Part shown: piece by piece, positions 34,511 to 46,918 of the stretch | Layout: each line of letters starts with the position of its first letter | How positions within the stretch are numbered: position 1 is the stretch's first letter | NCBI GenBank assembly: GCA_033961575.1 | Contig: CM066729.1 | Coordinates: forward strand, 32,894,501 to 32,958,500 | DNA length: 64,000 nt | DNA from: Aselliscus stoliczkanus | Taxonomy: Eukaryota; Chordata; Mammalia; Chiroptera; Hipposideridae | Direction: 5' to 3' | Program-made: the position numbers and the translations under genes | Notes under the pieces: model-generated | What the model saw: only the letters and a program-made list of their open reading frames with translations | Databases searched by the model: none | What the model was told of the DNA's origin: nothing

Positions 34511-34514
34511 TTCA

Positions 34515-34800
34515 TTTCTAGAGGGAATGTAAATTGGAACAATTACTTTAAGAAGTAATTTAAATGATATAATAGAAATTTAAATGCCCATACATTATGA
34601 CTCTGCGGTTCCTGAATATATAGTAGGGAAACATTTGCTCACATGTACAAGGAGCATGCACGGGAAAGAGTTTAGTAGCAGCCTTTGTAATTCAGTTTGG
34701 TTAAATCAATCTAAAATTCCATCCAAAGGGAATAGATAAGTAAATTGTTAACAATTAACATGCGCACACACACAATGGAATTTTGTATGGTACTATTATT
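34515..34800 (+). mobile_element. Old L1 3' fragment
   Basis: 'ttctagagggaatgtaaattgg', 'catacattatgactctgc', 'ggaaacatttgctcacatgtacaaggag', 'ggaatagataagtaaattg' and 'acacacaatggaatttt' follow the order of an old L1 ORF2 3' end. Diverged; limits approximate. Confidence 0.6.
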
Positions 34801-34891
34801 TGCACTTTGAACTCTTTCATATCTCATTTTCACTCTGCCGTTAATAGGTATATATGTTTAACCTATCATTATTTGAAAAATACCAGTTACA

Positions 34892-35172
34892 TAGGGCCGG
34901 CCAAGTGGCTTAGTTGGTTAAGAGCTTTGCTCAAGAGTGTGAGCTGAGGGCCAGCTGAGTGGCGCGGTGGTTAAACGCTGGCTTGGGAAGCCAGCGGCCC
35001 GGTTTGGTCCCACATACGAGGGCCAGTGACACTGCCCTCAAAAAAAAAAAAAGAGTGCAAGCTGAGCTCTGAGCAACAGCAGTTCGATTCCCAGCCCAAG
35101 CTGAGCAGCCGCTGAGCTACCAACAGGTAGCAGGATGGCTCAGCCAAAAAAAAAAAAAAAAAGAAAAAATCA
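34892..35172 (+). mobile_element. Type B SINE carrying a nested type A SINE
   Basis: Outer type B element: head 34893-34947, remainder 35051-35172, flanked by an 18-bp perfect target duplication TGAAAAATACCAGTTACA (34874-34891 and 35173-35190). The inner type A copy at 34948-35050 has its own duplication in B sequence, AAGAGTGTGAGCTGA / AAGAGTGCAAGCTGA (34933-34947 and 35051-35065). The order of events is therefore B first, A second. Confidence 0.92.
34948..35050 (+). mobile_element. Nested type A SINE
   Basis: 'gggccagctgagtggcgcggtgg', 'gcttgggaagccagcgg', 3' end 'gccagtgacactgccctc' and A-tail, inserted in the left part of a type B SINE. Confidence 0.92.
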
Positions 35173-35190
35173 TGAAAAATACCAGTTACA

Positions 35191-35490
35191 GCACATACAC
35201 CTCAAACCCAAATATCAATTCATGTAGGTTAAGAAAACATTTAACTTTTTAAAAAGTGATCTAAAAAGAGCGATGTCTACGAGCTATGATAAAATAACTG
35301 GAACCAAACTAGCTCTCCCAACCTAAGCAGCCATAAAGGTGAGGAAAATGGGCAATAGGTAGGACAGAGCAGGGATTCCTGAGTAAAGGGAAACCCAAAC
35401 TGACAGTCCCCCCATTTTATTTTTGAGCTATTTATTTAAGACTTAGGAGATAATAACATATTAGGCTATCACTATAGTAAAATCATTTTA
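35191..35490. other. Non-coding, no feature recognised
   Basis: Unique-looking DNA; no frame or repeat recognised. Confidence 0.45.
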
Positions 35491-36300
35491 AGTTTATTTT
35501 ATTTGTTTCTTTTTATTTGTTTGAACTTATTGGGGTGACATTGTTTAGTAAAATTATGTAGGTTTCAAGTGTATGATTCTGCAATACATTGTATATATAT
35601 TATATTGTGTGTTCACCACCGAGTGTCAGTTCTCCTTCAATCACCATATATTTGACCCCCTTTACCCTCATGTATCCCCCCAGCCCTGACTTCCTTTACC
35701 CTTTGGTCATCAATGAACTAGTGTTTGTGTCTATGAGTTTTTGTTTGTTTGTCTTCTTCATCTGTTGCTTTCTATTTTATATCAATCACACTTAAGAGTG
35801 AAGTCATATGTTTCTCAACTCTTTCTGTCTCACTTCTTTTACTTAGTATAATAATCTCAAGATCCATCCCTGTTGTTGCAAATGGTTGTGTTTCATTCTT
35901 TCTTATTGTCCAGTAATATTCCATTATATATGTACCATATCTGCTTAATCCAATATTTTATTGAAAGATACTTTTGTTGTTTCCATGTCTTGGCCACTGT
36001 GAGCAATGCTGCAGTGAACATAAGGGTACATATATCCTATGGATAAATGTTTTCAGATTATTTGTGTAGATACCCAGAATAGGGATTCATGGGTCATATG
36101 GTAATTCTATTTGTAATTTTGAGAAACCTCCATAATGTTTTCCCTAGGGGCAGTACCAATTTACATCCCCGCAAGCAGTGTATGACAGCTCCCTTTTCTC
36201 CACAGCCTCTCCAACACTTGTTTTACTTGTGTTGTTGTCAATAGCCTTTCTGACAGGTATGAGATGGTAATTCATTGCGGTTTTGACTTGCATTTCACTA
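35491..36300 (-). mobile_element. L1 3' UTR and ORF2 C-terminal end (3' segment of an inverted L1)
   Basis: Starts in T-rich DNA (35490-35525), then 'ttattggggtgacattg', the terminus of one L1 subfamily, the 3' UTR, and ORF2 C-terminal sequence up to 'gagatggtaattcattgcggttttgacttgcatttcac'. The strand switches at about 36300-36310 to plus-strand ORF2. Confidence 0.85.
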
Positions 36301-37223
36301 AAGAAAAAAAAAGTCACAAATAAACAAAATCAGAAATGAAAGAGAAGTTACGACAGATACCACAGAAATACAAAGACTCATACCAGAATATTATGAAGGA
36401 CTTTATGCCACCAAATTCAATAAGCTTGAAGAAATGGATACTTTCTTAGAAATATATAACCTTCCTAGACTGAATCACAAAAATCTCATTAGACTTATCA
36501 ATAGGAAGTAAATTGAAACAATCACCCAAAACCTCCCCAAAGCAAAAGTCTAGGACCAAATGGCTTCACTAGTGAATTCAAAGATAATTTAATACCTGTC
36601 CTTTTCAAAGTCTTCCAAAAAGTTGCAGTAGAGACAATAATTCCTAATTCACTTTATGAGACAAACATTAACCCTAATACCAAAACCTAGTAAGGATAAC
36701 ACAAAAAATTGGAAACTACATACCAATATCTCTGATGAATACAAATACAAAAATCCTAAACAAAATTCCAGCAAATCAAATTCAACAATACATTAAAAAG
36801 ATTATACATCATGATTAAGTGGGGCTTATTCCAGATTCAAAAATATGGTTTCAACATGCAGAGATCGATCAATGTGATGCACCTCATAAACAAAATAATG
36901 GATAAAAATTATATGGTCATATCAATACATTCAGAAAAAGGATTTGACCTAACAACATCCATTTATGATTAAAACAATGAAATGGGTATAGAAGGAAAGT
37001 ACCTCAACATAAAGGCCATATATGAAAAACTCTTAGCTAATATAATGCTTACTGGTGAAAAACTGAGAGCATTTTCTCTACTATCATAAACAAGACAGGG
37101 ATGCCACATCTCATCATTATTATTCAACATAGTATTCAAAGTCCTAGGCAGAGCAATCAGGCAAGTGAGAAAAAAAGGGCATCCAAATTGAGAATGAAGA
37201 AGTTAAATGTTACTTTTTGCAGG
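36301..37223 (+). mobile_element. Inverted L1 5' segment: ORF2 RT region
   Basis: Plus-strand ORF2 from the linker to the RT: 'acagataccacagaaatacaaagactcat', 'tatgccaccaaattcaataa', 'accaatatctctgatgaatac', 'atatggtcatatcaatacattcagaaaaagg' (RT block A), 'acaagacagggatgccacatctcatcattattattcaacatagtatt' (block B), ending in the region just before the active site. Stops throughout. Opposite in strand to 35491-36300, with the most upstream L1 sequence at the junction, as in twin priming. Confidence 0.85.
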
Positions 37224-38131
37224 CAAAGGAATACAGCTGCCACCAGTTAGAATTCCAGCCGATGTCCCTAGAAATAATGAGGACCAAGAAGATATGTACT
37301 AAATCTTAACAGCATCTACTATAAGTTTCTAATACAGAAGAATGCCATTGTAATATATCTTAACATTATTAAGCAAATATGGATTTCAAGTTATACAGTG
37401 ATTCTGTTGTATCAGAGGGATATTTTGACATGAAAACACAAAATTTGTGTTCAAGGCCCCAACACATAGGAAAATTAATATCCCCTCTGTTGTCTTCAAC
37501 TACTCTGATTGATGAGAGTGGCTTCCCTTTCTTGCTCATTGCCCAGATGAAAATACATGCAGACACTTCTGTCAATTGAAGGAAAATAAAAATATGAAAT
37601 AGTTTTTTTTCTGCTAAACTATTTTTAAAAAGAGGAAGTAAAGCACCCAGTTACTTAGAGTGAAGCAAATTACTGTGCAATTATTTAACTTAGATTTTAG
37701 AAAGTACACAGTGAAGCCAGTAAAGGATTGTGATGAGAATTACCTGACAAATTATAAATGATTTTAAGGTAAGACATGAAATGCATGTGATAAATTCTGT
37801 TTCCATTGATCCATGCATATTTTGATATCTGAATTCATCTTAAGATGTTAAGAATCACTAAAGATAGACTCAGCATGTTGCTGAAACTGATATCTCTCTA
37901 ATTTGCATCGCAGCAATCAAGAGTCATGATAATTAAGCCAACTGATATTATCACTGATGATTGCTTCTTGTCAGAAACTGTGGTATTTCCCGCGTTGAGT
38001 AGAGAGTGGGGGTGAGTGAATAAAACTTAATGCTAGAATTATTTCCCTCTTAGGCAGAATTCATCAAAACCAACAGTGAAGTTCAAAATGACCAGTAATA
38101 AAAGTAGCAAGAGAGATGATTGTCTATAAAG
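37224..38131. other. Non-coding, no feature recognised
   Basis: Unique-looking. Overlapping frames 37379-37579 (+) and 37369-37575 (-) have a non-repeat composition but no motif, no start context and no splice evidence. Confidence 0.45.
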
Positions 38132-38133
38132 CT

Positions 38134-38139
<6 letters not shown>

Positions 38140-38170
<31 letters not shown>

Positions 38171-38570
38171 TCTTTTTTAATTTTATTTTATTTTTAATTA
38201 GTTTCAGGTGTACAACACAGTGCAATAGTTAGACATTTTACCCCTCAAAGTGACAACCCCCCACCCCCAATAGTTTCAGGTGTACAACACAGTGCAATAG
38301 TTATACATTTTACCCCTCAAAGTGACAAACCCCCCACCCCCAATACACCACCCCACACCCCCCCATATCATATATATCTATTACTCTTCCTATGACTCTC
38401 TTCCACAGTATAATCCACATCCCGTGACTATCCATATATATTCAATTACAGTAGGTATACCACCTCCACTTTAGTAATACAGTGCAGTGATCAAACCTCT
38501 ACTCCATCCATGAAATGGTCTCCCTAACAAGACCTATGATCATCTGACATTTCACAGAATATTTACAACA
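38140..38570 (-). mobile_element. Short 5'-truncated young L1 with duplicated 3' UTR block
   Basis: Poly(T) at 38139-38165, then the same 3' UTR as 18800-19112. A block of about 72 bp is tandemly duplicated (38199-38270 and 38271-38343), which the 18.8-kb copy lacks. Target duplication CTAAATTT at 38132-38139 and 38571-38578. The near identity to the 18.8-kb L1 implies recent activity of this subfamily. Confidence 0.9.
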
Positions 38571-38642
38571 CTAAATTTAATGGAACTGGACTCAGAGAAA
38601 ATAACTGCATAATGAATTAGATCAAATAAAAGAAGTAGAATG

Positions 38643-38644
<2 letters not shown>

Positions 38645-38694
<50 letters not shown>

Positions 38695-38825
38695 TTTTGC
38701 AAAGAGCAAAACAAAATATATATATATATATATTCTTTTGCAAAGAGCAAAACAAAATAAAAGAAAAATTTATATATATATATATATTCTTTTACAAAGA
38801 GCAAAACAAAATAAAAGAAAAATTT
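38645..38825. repeat. TA-linked minisatellite, three copies
   Basis: A (TA)n run of about 46 bp, then three copies of a unit 'attcttttgcaaagagcaaa...' at 38691, 38732 and 38786, each separated by its own short (TA)n. Copies 2 and 3 are longer (period about 54 bp) and share 'ataaaagaaaaatt'. Frames on both strands here are repeat translations. Confidence 0.92.
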
Positions 38826-38839
38826 GCACTAAACTACTA

Positions 38840-39489
38840 ATTTCAGATATTTATAACACCTTTTGTTTTTTTAAATTAAAAACATAATTTTGTTCTTAAA
38901 TCGGTACATGTACATATTAAAATTAAAAAAAAAAAAAAGGAAGAAATTTTCCCACTTCTGAATCTAGCTCAGATTCCAGAGGACAGACTGGAGTTTCTAG
39001 AACAATTAATTCCTTGAATTGCTGACTTGAAATGTGTGAGATTTAGATTTTGAATTGTCAGGTAAAAAAGTTTATATTGACGAACAACTTTTAAGAGCAA
39101 TACAAATCTTTGTTTTTCCGTGGTCGTATTAGCCTTATGTATTTTTAACATTACTGATTTTGCCTATTTAATAAGCAAAAAAAGAAATCCATACTTTAAT
39201 TTTGTTTCTTCAGTGGTTGATAATGTTAAATACCTAATGTTTAAAAGCCCGGTTTTATTGCTTAGTTTTTGAATCACCTATTCTTTTTTATTCATGTACA
39301 TCTTATGCTCCTTAATTTGTATTTATTGGTGGAAAACTTTTAGGTATTGATCCACTAGAAACAGGAAAGATCAGTATTCTGTGTGCCTCATATGTTAATT
39401 CTAGACTGTGGGAATTCTTTCTCTCCACATACTGCTACATTATTTTTAGTAGCTTTACATACTCATAAAATGTATGCTTATATATGTGA
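38840..39489. other. Non-coding, no feature recognised
   Basis: AT-rich DNA with no feature. Confidence 0.45.
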
Positions 39490-39680
39490 TTGTTTAATCC
39501 TTATCACATATCTATAAAGAAATCAGAACTTATTGATTTTAGAATTTCATTTGTAGAGTTGAAGAAATAGAACCCCAGAATAGTCAGTAACTTGACCATG
39601 GCCCACAAATGAAACTCCTCTTCTGACTTCTTGATTTTTTTTTTTCCATTACACAATCCAGTATCTCTATTTTACTAACA
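39490..39680 (+). repeat. MIR SINE relic
   Basis: 'atccttatcacatatctataaagaaa', then 'gaagaaatagaaccccagaatagtcagtaacttgaccatggcc' corresponds to the MIR order (...gaggaaactgaggctcagagaggttaagtaacttgcccaaggtc...). Confidence 0.65.
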
Positions 39681-40371
39681 AAGCATCATCATTATCATTA
39701 TCTTACAGTGCATTTTTTTCTTAATTGTTTTCTTATTGGGTGCACCCTAATTAATTGGAAAATTGGTCAGTTTCCTTAAATTTATGACTAAATTGGCTTT
39801 ACTAGTTTAACATTTCAATATCCACATCGTTGGTCATAGACTTCAATCAAACTGCCCCAGCTGTTCCCCACACTGCTGCAAGCTTGTCTAGCAAGTCAAC
39901 ATGCACATTATTTCAATTTTCCAGAAAGGTCCTAAATAATTTATGTTAACTATTGCCAACTTGTACCCATCTTGTAAGACTGTGTTCATTTCCCTCCTTC
40001 TCAGTGAAAATTTTCATGATCTTTTTATCAAACCAAGGTCAGAAATAGTCTGACCTTCTGAGTTTCCATGTATTTTATAACACTTTCAAATGAAAAAGTG
40101 AGCTAATTTACTTAAATGTCTGTCATAATCTTTCAAGTAATGTTCATAAAACTATAATCATTTCCTATTAATACACAATTAACAACAAAATGTAACTATA
40201 CATAATGTAATAAGTTGGTGGGCTCACAAGTATCAATAATAATGCAAGCTGGGAGTTAAAGAGATTCAGAGGTACTCTTTACAAACTAAAAAGAAAAAAG
40301 ATGCTTTAAATTTTAAGAATAGAAAGGAGAACAGAGAAAGAGATGGAGACTGAGTAGATAATTAAAAATGT
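39681..40371. other. Non-coding, no feature recognised
   Basis: AT-rich, no repeat or gene recognised. Confidence 0.45.
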
Positions 40372-40380
40372 AAAGATGAG

Positions 40381-40537
40381 GGCCCGCCAAGTTGCTCAAT
40401 TGATTAAGGCCTTGCTCAAGAGTGTGAGCTGAGCTTTGAGCAACAGCAGTTCGATGCCCAGGCTGAGCTGAGCCGCGCTGAGCTGCCAACAGGTGGCAGG
40501 ATGGCTCAGCTAAAAAAAAAAAAAAAAAAAAAAAGGG
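40381..40537 (+). mobile_element. tRNA-derived SINE, type B
   Basis: 'ggcccgccaagttgctcaattg', 'caagagtgtgagctgagc', 'cagttcgatgcccaggctgagc', 'caacaggtggcaggatggctcagc', A-tail. Target duplication AAAGATGAG at 40372-40380 and 40538-40546. Confidence 0.88.
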
Positions 40538-40602
40538 AAAGATGAGTGCAATCATTTAGAGAAGACTAAGATTTGGAACACTTGGAAAAAAAAACAGCCT
40601 TG

Positions 40603-40603
<1 letters not shown>

Positions 40604-40652
<49 letters not shown>
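40604..40652. repeat. (GT)n microsatellite
   Basis: About 48 bp of uninterrupted GT. Confidence 0.97.
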
Positions 40653-40654
<2 letters not shown>

Positions 40655-43085
40655 CAATTTCAAGATGTATCTTGATGGGCAACGGAAAGCTGCTGATCAT
40701 TAGGAAAAGTTTATGGAGAGCCAAATAGTGGGCTTGTTAATTTGCAATGAAGAGGGGTGCTGGTACTTATCCAGCAAGGTAACTCTTCCTTGGCAGGAGA
40801 GAAAACAGCTATGGGATGTTAGGAGGTGAAGTGAGTCAAAAAGTGTGATTGAAGAGCAACAAAAATAGAAAAGGAGAAAACAGAAAGTAAGAGGCAAATA
40901 AGCAGGGAGAATTTTTAACTTAGGTATGAGGTCAAGAGATGATCAAAGGTATGTGTAAAAAAAAAAAAAAGTTGGACATCAGCTGGACTGAACCAGTAGC
41001 ACATTGCATAATGTGTACCCCGATATCTGTTTATTGGACAAGTCCTAGGAACTATGGACTTGGATCTGTTTAGAAGGCGGTGCCAGAATAGCTCGAGGTT
41101 TGCATGATTTCTTCTGGTATTTTTCTTTCACTGCTCTACACTCTAGGTTATGCCTTACATACTTACCTGAATTGTCATAGGTGCACTGGGTAAACCACTT
41201 TATTTGTAAATATCTCCATATCTACTCATGTATTAGCTTCTCAAATATGATGTTTCTTGTATTGGTTTTTACACAATTTTGAGTTAGTTTTTTTCCAAAA
41301 TTAAGGCATATGCATGCATTTTAATTTGTTTCTAAATTATATCACATGAAGTTTTGCACATATATTTAATATATTCACAAATAAATGGTAGCTAATGTTT
41401 TATGTGGCTATTAGAGGCTATTTAGAAGCCTATTAAAATATGGCAGAAAATGCTCTATCAATACCATCACTGTTAATAATTCAGTTGTTGCTTCAATTAT
41501 GCTATAAAATATAGAAATATTGCCAGTTAACTTTAAAAGGCAATGATAGAGGAAATGGATTTAAAATTGCTTCAAATTATTTTTTAATTAAAAAAGTTAT
41601 GTCTTAGGTTCACCCTTTTTAGTCCTATATACTTTCTGGTTCTTATGACCCTTAAAAATGAGTGAACAGAAGTATTATATCTGATTTTGTGCTAGAAAAT
41701 TAAAATAGCATGTGATCATGGCTAAGCAAGAGTTTTATGGTAGTAGAAAATGGTTACGAATTACTAAAGTATAGCTGTCACTGGAAATAGAAACCTACAC
41801 AGAACCTATCATAAAAAGTAACAATTTCAGATTCACTAGTGTTAAAAATTCAAATTTGGTAATTCATTGTAGATATATCTTTTTAATTAGTTTAGGAAAT
41901 TTTCTTTCACTAAGCATTTTCACTCTTTTTCTCAATGTCCAGCCCTTCATAATGGAAACATGGTTCTTTGAGAATAAATAAATGAATAAAAAAATTCTAA
42001 AGTTTATGAATTGTAAAACAATGGTTATTTAATTGTTATTTATTAACCTTTTTTTTTTTTAGATTCATTAAGAGTGAAACATGTTATGTTAGGTAAACCA
42101 ATTTAACCAACCATTATTTCCCCCTCTTTTGTTACATAATTAGCTGGTGGATTAACCTAATTAGAGACATGACAAAACCTTCCAATAAAAGTGTTTAGTG
42201 AAGAAAATAATGACCATTTAAATAATTTTTCAGTAATGTATGGCACTATACTATCTTAAGAATTGAAGGTGAGAAGGCAAGAAATTGGACACTAGCTAAA
42301 GAAAAACATTTTGGAAAAATAAGCATTTGTTGTTTTATATTTCTCTTTGTTTAATATAAAAGATAATTTGACTAAACTTTTGAAATGTATGTGACATATT
42401 ATAAGTGACATTAACAGAATTGCTCTGGAAAAAAATACATCAGAAGACTTGATAAAAATGTTAAGGGTCTGAGGCAAATTAAACAAAACAAGGAAGATAT
42501 TGAATGTAAACAGATATAAAGAATTCAAATTGAAAATATTTAGGAGAGAAGATAAACAGTTCGGTATTTACTGCTTTTTTACCAAGATAATATTTTAAGT
42601 TGTGGAAGAATATGGCTCTATTATAACTTTGAAGTAAAGCACTGTCCACAGCAACACTGAATACAGAAGTATAAGAATCACACAATAAGGTTATCTATTA
42701 TTACATATTTTCAAAGTTTCAAAACAATATTTTTAAAACTTTATGTTTTCATTATTAAAAAGGGTTAGAAACTTTTTGTAATGTGTCCATAGGCATTGGT
42801 TTTCATGTGATTTTTATAGATAATACTGCAAGTAATGTATGAAACACGTAGCATGTTTTATATATTTTAAGCAAATAGGATAGAAGAGAGAGTTACAGTA
42901 TTATGGATAGTATGATTAATAAAGGTAGAAATCTACACATAAAGAATAAAACATAATTTAGTATTTTTTTATTGATACAGGATTATTGTTCAAATACATG
43001 TGGATTACTGAGTTTCTGAAAAGGAATATTTCTTGAACCCTGTTCAGGTTCAGGGACAGGGGATATAAGGGAGTGCTAAAAAAGG
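40653..43085. other. Non-coding, no feature recognised
   Basis: About 2.4 kb of AT-rich, unique-looking DNA. Frames at 40700-40897, 42292-42528 and 42479-42685 (-) have no recognisable domains. Confidence 0.5.
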
Positions 43086-43089
43086 ATGG

Positions 43090-45556
43090 TGGGAAAGATT
43101 TAAAAAAAAAGTTTATTAAAATATAGCTAATATACAATATTATGTTAGTTTCAAGGGCACACCATAGTTATTCAATATTTATATACCTAAGAAGAGATCA
43201 CCACGATAAGTCCAGCAACCATCTGACACTGTACTATGCTATCAAAACATTAATGACTATATTCCTTATGTCTATTACAAAAGGTGTACAGCATAGTGGT
43301 TAGACATTAATATAATTTAAAAGTGATCCCCATAACTAGTCTAGTACCCACCTGGCACTATACATAGTTATTACCATATTATTGATTAGATTGCCTATAT
43401 TTAATATCCCATTGACTATTTTGTAACTTACAATTTGTGTTTTCTTTCCCTTCACCTTTTCACCCTGCCGCCAACCCCCTTCCCATCTATCACCTCAATA
43501 GATCTAATTCCCTTCTGACACCAAACATTGATATCACAATATTGTTGACTTTATTTTTATGCTATATCCTAAATCCCCATAACTACTCTATAACCACCAA
43601 TTTATACTTCTTAACCCCTTCCCGTTTTTCACCCACACCTAAATCTCCCTCCTATCAGGCAGCCATCAAAATGTTCTCTGTATGTCTGTGTTTCATTTGT
43701 TTGCTTATTTTGCCCTTTGGGTTTCATTTATAATTTTTCTTTTGCAGCCTGACTTGCTACACTCAGTACCATATCCTCTAGCCCATCCATGTTGTCGCAG
43801 ATGGCAACATTTCATTATTTCTAATGGCTGAGTAATATTACATTGTATATATGTGCCACATCTTCTTTATCAATTTATCCATTCAAGGGCACCCAGGATG
43901 CCATCATATCTTGCCTGTCATAAATAATGCTGCAGTGAATACAAGGATGCATGTGTTCTTTCGAAGCAGTGTTTCAGGTTTCTTCAGATAAATACCTAGA
44001 AGTTGGATTACTAGGTTCTTCTTTGTCTCTTGGTATAAGCTTGTTTCAAAGTCTATTTTGTCTGGTATAAGTACTGCTGCATCAGCTTTGTTTGTTTCCA
44101 TTTTTATGAAATAACGTTTCCCATCCCCTTTCTTTTCAGTCTGTGTGTGTCTTTTGATCTGCATTGAGTCTTTTGTAGGCAACATATGTAAGGGTTTTGT
44201 TTTATTATTCATTTAGCCACCCTGTGTCTTTTGATTGGAGCATTTAATCTGTTTATATTTAAAGTAATCATTGATGGATATGTACTTATCACCATCTTAT
44301 TACATATTTATCTTTTCTTTTTTGTCATTTTAAAGAAGTCCCTCCAAGATTCCTTGCAATACAGGTTTGGTGGTGATGGACTCTTTAGCTTGTCCTTGTC
44401 TGGGAAGCTCTTTATCTGTCTTTCTATTCTAAATGATAGTTTTGGTGGGTAGAGTAAACTTGATTGTAGGTCCTTCTTTTTCATCACTTTGAATATTTCC
44501 TGCCAATCCCTTCTGTCCTGCAAAGTTTCTGTTGATAAATCAGCTAACAGTCTTATGGGAGCTCCCTTGTAGTATAATTAACTGCTTTTCTCTTTCTGTT
44601 TTCAAGATCCTTTCTTTGTCTTTAACCTTTGGCAGTTTAATTATGATGTGTGTTGATGTGGGCCTCTTTGGGTTCATCTTCTTTTTTTTTTTTTTTTTAA
44701 GAGGGTAGTGTCACTAGCCCTCACATGTGGGATCCGAACCGGGGCCGCTGGCATCCCAAGCCAGCTCTTAACCACCACGCCACTCAGCCGGTTCTTGGGT
44801 TCATCTTTTTTGGGACTCTTTGCACTTCCTGGGCTTGAATATATCCATTTCTTTCACCAGTTTATAGACGTTTTCTATCATTATTTATCAAACAGGTTTT
44901 AGATTCTTTACCTTTTCTCTTCTTCACCTGGTACCCCTGACATGAGTGCAGGTATGCTTGATCCCATATGCCTCTTAAACTACCCTTATTTTTTTTTTTT
45001 TTCATTTTGCTGTTCTGATTAGGTATTTCTGCTACTTTATCTTTTAAATCGCTGATTCGATCTTCTTCATCTAATCTATTGTTGGTTTCTCGTAATGTAT
45101 TCTTCATTCCCATTATTATATTCTTTATTTCTGACTGGTTCTTTTTTGTGTTTTCTATCTCCACTTTTATGTTTCCTATCTCTTTGTTAAAGTTCTCTGA
45201 GATCGTTGAGCATCCTTACAACCAGGATTTTGAACTCTGCATCTTGTAGTTGCTTATCTCCATTTTGTTTAGTTTGTTTATTTGTTTGTTTGTTTTCTGG
45301 AGCTTTGTTATGTTCTTTTATTTGGGATATGTTTCTTTGTCTCTCCATTATGGCTACCTCCCTGTGTTTTTTGCTATATATTAGATAGGACTGCTAAATC
45401 CCCCTGTCTTAGAAGAGTGACTTTATATAGTAGGTGTTCTGTAGGACCCAGTTGTGCTGTCTCCCTGTTCACTAGAGCCAGGTGCTCTAGGGGTGTCCCT
45501 TTTATGGGTTGTGTATGTCCTTCTGTTGAAGTTGAGCCTTGGCTGCTGTTTGTAAT
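43090..45556 (-). mobile_element. L1 with most of ORF2 deleted (3' UTR, ORF2 tail, EN, ORF1, partial 5' UTR)
   Basis: Minus-strand L1. 43090-43800 is 3' UTR; 43800-44010 ORF2 C-terminus; at about 44017 the sequence jumps to the EN domain ('AAVLIPDKIDFETSLYQ' on the minus strand), so RT is absent. 44230-44330 is the ORF1-ORF2 spacer; 44330-45250 ORF1 (heptad-rich frame 44862-45164 with 'NNRLDEEDRISDLKDKVAEI'); 45250-45556 partial 5' UTR. A type A SINE interrupts ORF1 at 44682-44794. Confidence 0.8.
44682..44794 (-). mobile_element. tRNA-derived SINE, type A, inside L1 ORF1
   Basis: Poly(T) 44682-44698, then the reverse complement of type A: 'agtgtcactagccctcacat', 'gggatccgaaccgggg', 'ccacgccactcagccgg'. 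A perfect 13-bp target duplication TTGGGTTCATCTT at 44669-44681 and 44795-44807 restores the ORF1 sequence when one copy is counted. Confidence 0.93.
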
Positions 45557-46878
45557 TCAATGATGTGTCTTGATGTAGGTTTCTTTGGGTTCATCTTGTT
45601 TAGGACTCTATGCTTCCTGGATTTGGATGTCTGTTTCCTTAGCAAAGTTAGGCAACTTTTCAGCTTTTGTTCCTTCAAAGAAATTTTCTGTCCCTTTCTC
45701 TCTCTCTTTTCTTTCTGAGACCCCTATAATATGAATCGTAGTATGTTTGATGTTGTCTCAGACGTACCTTAAAGTATCTTCATTTTGTTTGTCTGCCTGT
45801 TTGTTTGTTTGTTTATTTATTTAATTTTTTGCTGTTGTGATTGGGTAATTTCCACTCTGTTTTTCATATAGGTGATCTGTTCTTCTGTATCATCTAAATT
45901 GTTATTTAGTCACTCTAGTTTATTTTTCATTTCAATTGTTGCATTCTTCAGTTCTTTCTTTTAGATATTTTCTATTATTTCACCTTCTTATTTGAAGGTC
46001 TCACTATGTTCATTCTTCTCCCAAGTTCAGAGATTATGTTTATGGCTATCACTTTCAACTCTCTCTGGTAGACTTCTTATCTCCATATAGTTTAATTCTT
46101 TTTCTGGAGTTTGTCTTGTTCTTTTGTTTAGAGCATGTTCCTCTGTCTCCTCACTTTACCTAACTCTGTTTGTTTCTATGTATTATGTGGGTCAGCTACA
46201 TCTCCTAGTCTTGAAAAAGTAGCCTTATTTAGGTGTTCTTTGGGTTCCAGTGGTCCATCCCTCCTGACACCAGAGATGGGTGCTTCAGGGGTGTCCCCTT
46301 GTGTGTTGAGTGCTCCTTCCTGTTGTATTTAGGCCATGACTACTTTGGGACTTAGATGCTTCAGGCACATTGATGGGTGAGGCTGACCCTGAGGTCTATG
46401 GGCTGTGTGTCTGGCTGCTACTGTTGCAGATGTGCCTGCAGGCACGGTTGGTTATAGGTTGGCTGACTGTGAAAACTGGCCAGGACCCTTGTGGGTGCAT
46501 TGGTGGGTGGAGCTGAGACCCAGATTATCTTTCTGCATAGTTCAGCCATGTCTGCTGCTGGCACAGTGGTGTGTGGAGCAGGCCTCAATTGTGGCTGCCT
46601 GTGACACTTGGCCTTGACTTTTGCAGGCAAAATTGTGTGTGGGGGGCTAACTCATCACTGTGGAAGCTGCTTTGGAGGGGCACCTGCATCAGGTGAGGCC
46701 AGCAACCAGGTATGGCAGGATGGAGGCCACCTTGGAGAGGCTCTGAGCAGGATGGACAAGTTAGGCAGGGTAGGACCTCAGGAAAATGGCAAAGCAGAGC
46801 AAACTGTGTCAGCAAGTTTAATGGAGAGGGTCCAAAATTATACCCACCAGCAGCAGACTCTCTAGAGGCAAGAAGAGT

Positions 46879-46918
<40 letters not shown>

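Noticed and set aside
37379..37579. Overlapping 66- to 68-residue frames on both strands
   Set aside because: No motif, no start context, no neighbouring exon; both strands open suggests chance.
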